DNA of 64,000 bases, taken from assembly GCA_963580285.1 (NCBI GenBank), contig OY757012.1, positions 172,567,994 to 172,631,993 of the forward strand. Reading direction: 5' to 3'. This DNA is from Lucinisca nassula. Taxonomy: Eukaryota; Mollusca; Bivalvia; Lucinida; Lucinidae. Positions 31,041 through 39,668 of this stretch are shown in pieces (positions within the stretch are counted from its first letter, which is position 1; the number at the start of each line of letters is the position of its first letter). A program made the position numbers and the translations under genes. The notes below the pieces were generated by a model. That model made no database searches. It saw nothing but the letters and a program-made list of their open reading frames with translations, and was not told where the DNA came from.

Positions 31041-31647
31041 ACAAAGAAAGGGTAAATTAGGACAGAAATGGAAACCTTATTATAGAATAATTGAGAAAAC
31101 TGGACCTGTATCTTTCATAATTAAAAACCAATTAGATGGTACAACAAGTAGAGTATATGCAGGCGATTTAATGTTGGCAAATGTAGAAGATTGGCCAGTT
31201 TCCAAAAATGAAAGTAGTAGAAAACTTAGGGACGCAGCATATGTAATTCCACCTCACGCCTCTGAAACAGAATCTGATTCTGATTCAGAAGAACAAATTC
31301 CCTTGGCTAAGTTAGTCAAGAAATACAGACAAGAAAGAGAAACGTCTTCTGATGAAGAAGACATACCTTTACTGGAGTTACAGAAAAGGTTAAAACACAA
31401 AGAAGCTAGGCAAGATCAAAGTGAAGAAACTGAGGTCAAGGACATGGAATGTAATGACGATTTATCCTCTGATAATTCCTGTTCTATGCCTTTGGTTGAA
31501 AACGATGATTTAGCTAGTGATATAGATGTGAATGTAGTTTATTCACAGCAGCCACTGTCTAATAGTGTAGCCAGCGAGACAGTTAGGCCATTGAAAAAGA
31601 GACGAAGGAAGTCTCGAGATAAAGCAGAGCTTGAGGTTAATGTCTAA
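30889..31647 (+). CDS. Integrase C-terminal part and acidic tail, out of phase with Pol
   Basis: The first 35 or so codons overlap Pol in another phase and are not meaningful. From about 30,990 on, the reading matches the integrase C-terminal motif seen in Gypsy elements (IGDPVYYQNK, then KWKPYYRIIEK). In other Gypsy elements this joins Pol without a break, so a one-base phase change near 30,985-31,015 separates them here. That may be a mutation, a sequencing error or a programmed shift. The tail is rich in Asp, Glu and Ser and repeats an acidic-then-IPL pattern (EEQIPLAKL, EEDIPLLEL). It ends in a basic KKRRRKSR cluster that could be a nuclear localisation signal. Confidence 0.75.
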   Translation: MKIFTKLLYKNSTELLYMSEITYKKQRSARLNMQTKEVELKIGDPVYYQNKQRKGKLGQKWKPYYRIIEKTGPVSFIIKNQLDGTTSRVYAGDLMLANVEDWPVSKNESSRKLRDAAYVIPPHASETESDSDSEEQIPLAKLVKKYRQERETSSDEEDIPLLELQKRLKHKEARQDQSEETEVKDMECNDDLSSDNSCSMPLVENDDLASDIDVNVVYSQQPLSNSVASETVRPLKKRRRKSRDKAELEVNV

Positions 31648-31775
31648 TATGTTATAAAATGACCTCGTAATGTTATGTCTTTAATGAGGTAAAGGCCTCA
31701 TGTATGTTAATTGAGGTGAATTGTAAATAAGTACCTCGTTTAACAGTGTAGTAATGCCCATTTTTATTTAATTTC

Positions 31776-31777
31776 AG
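31776..31777 (+). promoter_or_regulatory. Splice acceptor before env
   Basis: The T-rich tract CCCATTTTTATTTAATTTCAG ends at this AG, ten bases before the first env ATG (31787). Reading from the base after it, three codons lead in frame to that ATG. The phase also agrees with the leader codons at 26504-26515, so spliced env RNA could start at the leader ATG. Confidence 0.75.
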
Positions 31778-31786
31778 ATTAACAAT

Positions 31787-33757
31787 ATGATGATCACATT
31801 AATCTTGGGATCATTGTTTGTTAGCCAGGCATTCGGACTCTTTACATCCGAAAATGTTGTGTTTCAAAAGACTAATGAAGTCTTTATTAACGATGCACAC
31901 TGGTCTGTAACATTTATTCATGATTTGAGACCGTTTGAAAATTTGATTTTAAAGATTCAAAACGATCTTGTTCGCACTGATGAAATTGTGAAATATATGA
32001 CAAGATTTTATCAGAAGTCAAATTTAACGGGATATGTAGAAACATTCCAAAGTTTACATGTTGAAGTTAACCTTTTAACAGATACATACAAGTCTGTTTA
32101 TGAAAACTTTGATGAGTACCAGACACTTTCAGTAAACAGTCATGAACACAAAAGGTCATTAATTCCTATAATAGGACAATTAATGAGCACTCTTTTTGGC
32201 ACTGTATCAGAAAGTGACCTTGAGAACATAGATAGAAATATCAAAACCTTGGCACTTAACCAAGATCAGATTATACATGATCTTGATGTAAGTTTATCTG
32301 TACTTAATTTAACAAGAATGCAAGTAGCAGAAAATAGGAGATCAATAATGGATCTCATCATAGTTATTCAGAAGCTTGACCATAAAATAAGATTGCTCGA
32401 AAGAACAATCGAACAACAGTTTGTTAGACTTGAACAATTTATTCATACATACTTACAGTTCAAAATGATACTTGATGAAATTAGGCTTACCACGCAAGAT
32501 GCTATATTTTATCTTGAGAGCTTAAAATCTGAACTAAACATGTTGTCAGTGCATCATTTATCAACTAATACAATCTCTCCTAAAGATCTGAAGCAATTAT
32601 TAATTGAAGTAGAAACAAAACTTCCTAATAACTTTGAGCTTCCTAAAAATCCTCGTAAGGATATTTGGTATTTTTATAAGACATTGACATGTATAACATA
32701 CCTTGAAAATAATGAAATTAGAATTATTCTTAAGATTCCACTAATTAACACGAAAGAGGAATATGAAGTATATAAAATACATAACTTACCACTACCGCTA
32801 CTCTCAAATAATCAGACAGATGTATTATTAAAATACAGTTTAGAGAATGAAATGTTATTGGTCTCAAAGGATAAAACAAAGTTTTCCCTTCTATCTGAAA
32901 GTACATTTCAGATGTGTAATAACTATCATTTTCAGTTCTGCAATCCTGAGACAGCATTTTATCAGACCAACGTAAATAAGTTTTGCGTTGTTGCTCTCTT
33001 CATGCAAAACCTGCATGACATTAAAAAGTATTGTAAACAAGTAGTTGTGTTGGATGAAAGGTTGCCAACTACGAAGTACTTGTCATTTGGTATTTGGATT
33101 GTTGTTACAAATAGACCTCTGACATTTACATTAAATTGTCAGTCATATGAACCGAAGAATGCTGACATTAAAATCACACCACCACTTGGCATTATCCGGT
33201 TAAATAACACATGTAAAGCCTCAAACAAATATTTACAGTTACCTGAATATTTTGGCAGACATAGTAACTTTGAAAGGTCAGATCCTTTGCAAGCACTTTT
33301 GAAATTACATAATGTTTCAACCTTTTACCTTTGGCCTGATAGTAAAACTAAACTAGGATCTAAACCAATGAAGTTGCCACCACATTTGTCAGGTTTGAAA
33401 GAGATTCCTTTACAAAATTTACTCCATGAAACAAGAAATTATAAACCTGTGATATTAGATGAGAATAAATCCAATACTAGTTGGATACATGTTATGTTAA
33501 TCAGTATTGCATCGACGGTATTATTAATTGCAATTATCTTAATCATCTTACGTAGAAGAAACTTTGTCTATAAGATAATTGGTGTAAGACAGGCTAACAC
33601 ACATGATCTTGAGAAGGTGAATGTGAAACGGTCACCGATCAAAGGTGATGTTATAGAGATGTCCACTCTGATCGAAGAACAAAACGTCGATAACGTTGAG
33701 GAAGGACAAAAGACCTTCAAGTGGACTGATGCAACGGCAGCATGGGCAAAGAAATAA
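31787..33757 (+). CDS. env: Envelope-like glycoprotein (baculovirus F / gypsy Env type)
   Basis: 656 residues from the first in-frame ATG. Residues 1-17 form a hydrophobic signal peptide ending at a plausible cleavage point (AFG/L). A basic pair Lys122-Arg123 is followed by a fusion-peptide-like stretch (about 124-140, with IIGQLMSTLFGT) and an acidic/amphipathic region like that of baculovirus F and insect gypsy Env. A long heptad-rich coiled coil lies at about 145-255. A cysteine-bearing domain (Cys302, 377, 385, 400, 416, 451, 476) precedes a transmembrane helix at about 568-588 and a tail of roughly 68 residues. NxS/T sites include Asn79, 174, 342, 509 and 563. The cleavage site lacks an Arg at P4, so it is not a strong furin site. 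The ORF has no stop or frameshift. Family assignment is by architecture and needs a profile search. Confidence 0.87.
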   Translation: MMITLILGSLFVSQAFGLFTSENVVFQKTNEVFINDAHWSVTFIHDLRPFENLILKIQNDLVRTDEIVKYMTRFYQKSNLTGYVETFQSLHVEVNLLTDTYKSVYENFDEYQTLSVNSHEHKRSLIPIIGQLMSTLFGTVSESDLENIDRNIKTLALNQDQIIHDLDVSLSVLNLTRMQVAENRRSIMDLIIVIQKLDHKIRLLERTIEQQFVRLEQFIHTYLQFKMILDEIRLTTQDAIFYLESLKSELNMLSVHHLSTNTISPKDLKQLLIEVETKLPNNFELPKNPRKDIWYFYKTLTCITYLENNEIRIILKIPLINTKEEYEVYKIHNLPLPLLSNNQTDVLLKYSLENEMLLVSKDKTKFSLLSESTFQMCNNYHFQFCNPETAFYQTNVNKFCVVALFMQNLHDIKKYCKQVVVLDERLPTTKYLSFGIWIVVTNRPLTFTLNCQSYEPKNADIKITPPLGIIRLNNTCKASNKYLQLPEYFGRHSNFERSDPLQALLKLHNVSTFYLWPDSKTKLGSKPMKLPPHLSGLKEIPLQNLLHETRNYKPVILDENKSNTSWIHVMLISIASTVLLIAIILIILRRRNFVYKIIGVRQANTHDLEKVNVKRSPIKGDVIEMSTLIEEQNVDNVEEGQKTFKWTDATAAWAKK

Positions 33758-34162
33758 GGAAAATCTGTGCACAGTGTTTTAAAGCAGATTATTTTTGAAT
33801 ACTAGTTATATGAACGTGTTTGTTAACTTAGGAATAAGTTAACAGTGTTTAGCTATTCAACAGAATATAGCTATTATTGTTACATGTTATGAACTATTTG
33901 CATAACAGATGAACTTTATTTATCGTACGATGTGTTTTCATCATGTATATAGCTCATGTGATCGTAATAGTACTAATGGTTATAGTACATTGACATTTCA
34001 GTGACATTTATTTGTGCCTTGTATAGTCCTGAAGACTATGCATTGACGAAGACTTAGTGATCAGAACTTTAAGTGACTTTAAAATAATAAAGTCCTGAGT
34101 ATGCCCCTTAAGGTCATGCTTAGGTGAAGATATACATGTGACATTGAACTTTATTTTATTAC

Positions 34163-34164
34163 AG
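34163..34164 (+). promoter_or_regulatory. Splice acceptor before the small fourth ORF
   Basis: ACTTTATTTTATTACAG ends here. The codons after it (CCA GAC GAC...) are in the same phase as the leader ORF that ends at the donor at 26515. No in-frame ATG exists between the previous stop and this point. Confidence 0.7.
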
Positions 34165-34407
34165 CCAGACGACATTAGTGTTGTACAGGAACACTATGGA
34201 TATTGTAAAGAACATCCACCACATCCAACTTACCTTATTACTAACCTACACCACCAGCAAATACACAGCTCAGATAACAACGATGGGATACTAACAGCGA
34301 ATAAAATTTACAGAGTTCCGGTTATACCTATTCCACAACCTCCGACAGTTATAAACTTGAGGGAAGAACAATGTGACTGTGTAAATTCACCATCCAAAAA
34401 GGAATAA
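34165..34407 (+). CDS. Small ORF without its own ATG: predicted spliced accessory protein
   Basis: An 80-codon exon-like open frame between env and the 3' LTR. The only upstream start in its frame is a GTG inside the acceptor tract, so it is best explained as the second exon of an RNA that begins with the four leader codons at 26504. The residues are hydrophilic and proline/histidine-rich (KEHPPHPTYL, IPIPQPP), with a CDC motif near the C-terminus and a basic end (SPSKKE). No signal peptide, membrane helix or known domain is seen. Its position after env and its splicing mode are like those of retroviral accessory genes; its function is unknown. A chance open frame of this size is possible, but the phase match argues against it. 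Confidence 0.6.
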   Translation, partial: PDDISVVQEHYGYCKEHPPHPTYLITNLHHQQIHSSDNNDGILTANKIYRVPVIPIPQPPTVINLREEQCDCVNSPSKKE

Positions 34408-34599
34408 AAACTTAATCTAAAAACAGTGTGTTTAATGAGCCCTTTATTGGTCTTACAGTTTGTAGAAATCCTGGTTACAAGTATATTGCTTATCCTGGTA
34501 ATTAGGAAGTCTACTAGATTAGAAGGGTTTATTAAAAGAATTGATTAAAGGAAAACATCTTAGACATTTAATTAACAATTAAACTTTGAAACTTCGTTT

Positions 34600-35060
34600 T
34601 AATCCTGGTCTTAATCCTGGTCAAATCCTAATCAAATGTTTTTATTAGATCCTTGTCACATAGTAGCTTAACTACATAGTAGATTAATTATAATCCTAGT
34701 CACATGAAACATACATGACATTAATTAATTAACTAATCTTGATTGATGATATGTTATTCATCCTGGTCTTCATCCTGATGAGTAATATATGTATCATATA
34801 ATCCTGGGCACTTATATATGTGAATGGATCCTTGACACTAACATGTGTTTATGATGTCTTGTTTATTTATGCATGATCCTGGTCACTGACGTGTGTTTAT
34901 GATATATGTTGACAATATCATGTTACTATTTAGATATCATCCTGGTTACTGATATACGTTGGTGATCATCCTGGTCACTGATATATGTTGATGATATCTT
35001 GTTTATTGCATACATCCTGGTCACTGATGTATGTTGATGATATTTTGTTTCATTATATAT
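34600..35060. repeat. Imperfect short repeats in the element's 3' untranslated region
   Basis: ATCCTGGTCACTGATATA and close variants recur about ten times with variable spacing (such as 34609, 34871, 34935, 34967, 35014), mixed with TGTTGATGATAT. The block lies between the small ORF and the 3' LTR. Its role is unknown; it could be an RNA element or a minisatellite in the making. Confidence 0.65.
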
Positions 35061-35173
35061 TAATTGTGTATACAGTATATGTACAAGAGGTTTTGGTCAG
35101 AATTAGATAAATTAATTAAGGGGTTAATTAAATTAATTAAGGGGTTAATTAATTTACTCAACAGTGGAAGGTA

Positions 35174-35905
35174 TATAACATAGTCATGTTATGCACATGA
35201 TATTTTGCATAGGCATGTTATCATGTGTATGACTGAAATGTTGTTGAAGGTGTGTAAGAATGTTGATATGACTGAATGAGTGTTGAAAAGGCAGTAAGCT
35301 TCTGTCTCAGTACTATTATGAAAATATTAAGCTTCAATTCTTATTATGAAACAGCTTCATTTTAAAACTCTGAAACATCAATTATATAACTTTGCATAAA
35401 ATGCAGAGATGCACTTGAATTACACATACATGTACCTTACATGTACCTGGCAGCCATTCAAATCATAATTTCGTAATATCATATGACTCTGACATTTCCT
35501 TTTAAAGGTTATTTAAGCAGGTGTTCATGTGAAGTACTTTAGAAACCTGATGAAACTGCATTTTAAAGATCATATTATTGGTGCAGTCATCAAAATCATG
35601 ACAGATAGCTTATAGTTAGAAGAGATTTTGGCAAGAGTTGCGATAACAAGCATGATGCAATGAGAGAGGGATATTGCGTGAGATTTTTGTAGTGATTATA
35701 AATACTGGGGTTTCTGACCAAGACTTCAGAAGACTTCAGATGTCTACTTGATCAGCTTGCAGACCGTTAGTCTGGTTTAGGAGTTGTGCACTCGTATGAG
35801 GTGCCTGCCTAATAAAGCTGCTGAAACTCTCAATATGACTTTAGTTATATTTTATAATTAAGAAACACTATACGATCACAGTCAAAGGTGTATAGCTACG
35901 CTATA
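35174..35905 (+). mobile_element. 3' LTR, 732 bp
   Basis: Same length and, on reading through both, the same sequence as the 5' LTR. A short purine-rich tract (GTGGAAGG, 35164-35171) lies just upstream as a candidate polypurine tract. ATAG (35906-35909) repeats the 4 bases before the 5' LTR. The match between LTRs means very recent insertion or gene conversion. Confidence 0.95.
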
Positions 35906-36080
35906 ATAGATTGTTGGCACTCGTTAGAACCCCCTCATCGAGGCGGTTCTAACGAGCATCCACAATCTATATTTTAGAGCAGAAATAAGAAAAATAAGGT
36001 ATACCCCCAGAAACCCCAGTTTTACTATATAAAATTGGGGTTCAAGGGGGTCAAATTTATATAGGTGTGTTTTCGTGATG
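35906..36080 (+). mobile_element. Right part of the family A MITE split by the retrovirus-like element
   Basis: It resumes inside the palindrome stem (ATAGATTGTTGGCACTCG). It continues with the opposite arm, the CCCCAGTTTTACTATATAAA hairpin and the terminal GGTGTGTTTTCGTGATG. Joined to 25597-25706 it would be a normal-length MITE, which gives an independent empty-site reference. Confidence 0.85.
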
Positions 36081-36345
36081 GAATAACCGCAGTCTGTACT
36101 TTTGAGCAAAAAAAAAACGTGTGTACATGCACCATTGTTTTATTCTATAAAGTGGACTTTCATTAATGAGGCCTCATTGGCCGAAACTAGCTAGTATGGC
36201 CCAGAAAATATGTACACTTCATATTTTCCAGTTCTGTGGTGTATTCCTTGCTTCCAAAGGTTAACCCTTTTATAGAACATATTTCATTGGTTTGTTTACA
36301 TGGATTTTTTGTTAACTTGATGGTCTGCTAATGTTCCACTTGGGG

Positions 36346-36619
36346 TTGCTTTATTTTAGGCTTAACGTCCCCGCCAACACTATATAGGTCATTTTGGAGA
36401 CGTTGCTTCCAATTTTATGGGTCCTCTACCCGACATTGAGATGAAATGTCATCTCAAGCCCTGTCGCCCAATGAAACCAATAGGGTGTATAAGCATGGAC
36501 GGTCCGACTCGCACCGCTTTGCCTGGACAGGCTTAGATCCTCTAAGCTGTTTACCAGTACCCGTGTGCTGCTTGGAAGCATCATGCAATCCATCTATTTC
36601 TTCAAACCCCGGTGGTCGG
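36346..36619 (-). mobile_element. SINE C, nearly full length
   Basis: A reverse copy from TTTATTTTAGGCTTAACG to TTCAAACCCCGGTGGTCGG, with a small gap near the GTGTGC region. Flanking sequence to 36869 is otherwise unassigned. Confidence 0.75.
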
Positions 36620-36879
36620 AGCTGGTTCTTCTTGGTGACAATGCTGGTTTTTTTATCTTTGTAAATCGTCTTTGTGGTCTAAGTTAGAGTTTTCACGAAA
36701 TTCTAGAACAGACTGTGTTCTAAATTGCCCAATTTCCATGTTGGGTTTGACTTTCATGTTCTGAGGAAGCTTTCTATAATAGCTAGAATTTTGATCAGCC
36801 AACTGTCTAGAAAATGGGCTGTAAACTCAGGTACAGTCTAATTTGTGCATTTGATGATCGTTTGGTCAACATCAGTAAA

Positions 36880-37160
36880 GTCTGACTGGTGATCAGGAGG
36901 ACGCGGGTTCGATACTTGCCGGGGTCGGCAACATTCTTTCGTTGAGATTGATCATGAAATCTTTTCTACGGTCATTCTCTCCCTTCCGCTGATTCAAGAA
37001 GGGCAGTTGTCAGTTTCTGGCGAAAGAATGTGCACTGCGCTGGTTAACCGCTTACGTATAAGCCTGCCTAAGAAAAGGTGTTGATAGGTAAACTGACCGG
37101 CTCAAAAATGACCTCAAATAGTGTTGACTGGCCGTTAAACTCTAATACAAACAAATAAAA
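36880..37160 (+). mobile_element. SINE D, 5'-truncated, with target duplication
   Basis: It starts within the tRNA-like head (TCTGACTGGTGATCAGG), keeps box B (GGGTTCGATACTTGCC), and ends GTTGACTGGCCGTTAAACTC with ACAAACAAATAAAA. ACATCAGTAAA flanks it on both sides (36869-36879 and 37161-37171). Confidence 0.85.
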
Positions 37161-37229
37161 ACATCAGTAAAAAATTAGTATCGCATCAGTCCAAAAAAAA
37201 AAACTGAAAAACAGAAAAGTTTAGAATTA

Positions 37230-37576
37230 CAGTAAAACTCCGATGGCTCGAACACCGATGGCTCGTTACCATGGTTGAGTCGAACCCATTATTTAGCCCC
37301 TAGAGAAACCCTGTACGTAAGAAATAGTGGGATAATTTAAGAGATTTTCGCCTTTTTTTTGCTTGCAAATGTATGCTGTGTGTACTCATTAGAATCGCCT
37401 CGATGAGGCGATTCTAATGAGTACACACAGCATGCATTGTCATTATAGAACACCAAAACGATGCCAAAAAGGATATCCTTAGGTCTCCTGGCAGTAACCC
37501 TGAGTGGCTCGAACCACCCCTGTCTCGAACAGATTTTCGAGGTCCTAAAGGTGTTCGAACCATTGAAGTTCTCCTG
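37230..37576. mobile_element. pogo/Tigger-like MITE carrying a family A-type palindrome
   Basis: TIRs are CAGTAAAACTCCGATGGCTC at the left and, read in reverse, CAGGAGAACTTCAATGGTTC at the right. TA dinucleotides abut both ends (37228-37229, 37577-37578), as for Tc1/mariner/pogo elements. It is 347 bp with no transposase. Its centre is a palindrome (TTAGAATCGCCTCGATGAGG) strikingly like the core of families A and B, although the flanks are unrelated. Confidence 0.7.
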
Positions 37577-37952
37577 TATAAGGGTACGGTACACACTTTA
37601 TTTTTCAAAGGTACATGATAGAACTGCCACACTACTGTGTCGAACAATGCTGACAAGACAATCTAATTACTATTAGACAGTGTCATTCCATCTATTATTA
37701 TCACTATTTCATCATATTCTCATATTCTCGTGGGAGCAGTCTCCTTTATAGGTGTGGTACATGTCATACACAATTTTATTTTCCTTTCATGTTGGTTGAG
37801 CAAGAGTTTTAGTTATAACTAAATTACTCCATTTTGACAACAGGCTTGGGACCGTGTTGACCCGCTCACGAGTCACGGCTGCCGATCCGGGTGATATGCA
37901 GCCATCCTTTAACCCGTAGCTAAATCAGCTACCCTGAAGTGGTTTACTAATA

Positions 37953-38105
37953 ACGTCCGTGTAATGAACACCCCGTGCATACCCCATAGAGGCAACTTGG
38001 AATTACAAGGTAGTCATTATTTGTTTTATTTCTGCTCCAAGACATTGCTTACAGGTAGTCGTCGTTAGAACTGACTCAGTGATGCGGTACCCGCAAGCTA
38101 TGTTC
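37953..38105 (-). mobile_element. Decayed family B MITE
   Basis: GTCCGTGTAATGAACACCCC, TTTATTTCTGCTCCAAGACA and a ruined palindrome (GTTAGAACTGACTCAGTGATGCGG) follow the family B order. Confidence 0.5.
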
Positions 38106-38157
38106 GATTTTACTTTAAAAGTCCAGAATACATGCAATAATAGATAAAGTGGTTTTA

Positions 38158-38158
38158 G

Positions 38159-38189
<31 letters not shown>

Positions 38190-38505
38190 ATACACACACA
38201 CACCCTACCCAGTGAAAATCGTTTCACTGACCGTTCCAAGGAGGTTCTTCTGTCGCGGTTTAATTTTGTTATAGTTTGTCTTTGAGCGTGTGTATCGCTT
38301 ATAGTTTTTTTTTTTTTTTTTTTTTTTTGATAGCCAATTGACCATTTATGGGAAAGTAACTGTCGTTTTGACTTTCCGCTATTGATGTTTCCATTAGGCT
38401 CTAGTTATTTCATGTTTGTGTTTCTTTCCCCTTGGTGTCTCTGATGGGAGCTGTGGGTTAATTGTAGCGATTCCTGATCATTGCTTTCACTTCTATTTTG
38501 CATTT
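38158..38505 (-). mobile_element. Family E fragment next to C-run and (CA)n
   Basis: After a C-run and CA repeats (38158-38205) the sequence GAAAATCGTTTCACTGACCG through TGATCATTGCTTTCACTTCT is E in reverse, with a T-run expansion at 38308-38328. The right half of E is missing. Confidence 0.6.
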
Positions 38506-38891
38506 TGCCTGTGAATATGGTAACCGTTACTGAACATGTTTTGTTTATAAAGTGTAATCTTTTTTTTTAATCCAGTGTGTGTATGCGTATCTTGTGGTCA
38601 CGTTTACAGTCGGTCATTCACTTGACATAAACTGGTAGAAATGGAAACTCATTTCAGCACCTTGATTAGTCTTGAGCTTCAGATGTACATGACAGAATGT
38701 ATTTACAACTCCGTTAGCGACATCCGTCTTTTACTTGATATAACGATGGGCGTTTGCCGGAGATCCATTAAAATGAATGAGACATGCATTTTGATGGCAT
38801 CAATAACTTACTTCAAAGCCAATATACCCAAGTCAGCAAGTTGACTGAATAGTTTAGTATGATTTTTCAGGAGTATCCATGGTTTCAGAAC
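38506..38891. other. Unassigned sequence
   Basis: A 67-codon frame (38641-38844) has no recognised domain. I do not call it a gene. Confidence 0.3.
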
Positions 38892-39175
38892 CATAACGAA
38901 AACATGCCTATTCAAATATATTGATATTTTTACCACAAAAAAAATGAAAATTTTCAGATAAAAATTTCTAATATTTTTCTTATTTCATTTCAAAATATAG
39001 ATTGTGGGTACACGTTAGAACCGCCGACGAGGCGGTTCTAACTAGTACCCACAATCTCTATTTTTTCAACAGAAATAAGAAAAAATATATACCCCTGCAA
39101 ACCCCAGTTTTACTGTATAAAAGTGGGGTTTAATGGGGTTAAAATTATATACATGTAGTTGTATTTTTCGTGACG
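38892..39175 (+). mobile_element. Family A palindromic MITE, full length
   Basis: CATAACGAAAACATGCC left and ATTTTTCGTGACG right. The palindrome stem is intact with a shortened loop (GAACCGCCGACGAGGCGG). CCCCAGTTTTACTGTATAAA hairpin present. Confidence 0.8.
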
Positions 39176-39249
39176 ACAAGCTGGTCGTATCTCAGCCCGT
39201 AAGCACGTGGAATAATTGTAACAACCGATAGAAAGTTGGTGTCATGTTT

Positions 39250-39459
39250 CTAGCAATTATCAAGTTTGCCGCATTTAGAGGGCTTGAACCATAACTCTCC
39301 TCCAATCTGCCTGGCATAATGAACCAGTAGTATAAGAACCTCCGTGTCAGGTGATATGATTAAGATACTTCCAAACCCAGCTTGAACAGCTACTGTTGCA
39401 TGAGATGATTCGCGTGTCTGCTTCTTCGTGGGAGCAGCAGAGACTTTGAATCTTTGCAA
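39250..39459 (-). pseudogene. Short conserved-looking coding fragment, unassigned
   Basis: A 69-codon frame with an ISPDTEVLILLVHYA motif and a following ELWF. This resembles a D-T-D/E-V-hydrophobic segment I associate with repeat-borne ORFs in invertebrates, but I cannot name the family. There is no start context and no continuation upstream or downstream. It is probably a remnant of a mobile element. Confidence 0.35.
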
Positions 39460-39668
39460 CTTAGTTTGATTCTACAAGAATCGCAGAGGACGGGCCATCT
39501 GTTCCACCAGTAATGATTACGATACCAAGTCTCTAGCATATTAGTTGTAATTTAACTTCAGCTTGAGTGTGTGGGGGCAGCAAAATGTCTCCCTGCCCTT
39601 CATCATAGTGTAGTTTTTATTTTCTTGTTGTTTGGGATCATTGATTCCATTGTGAAATTTTAAAAATT

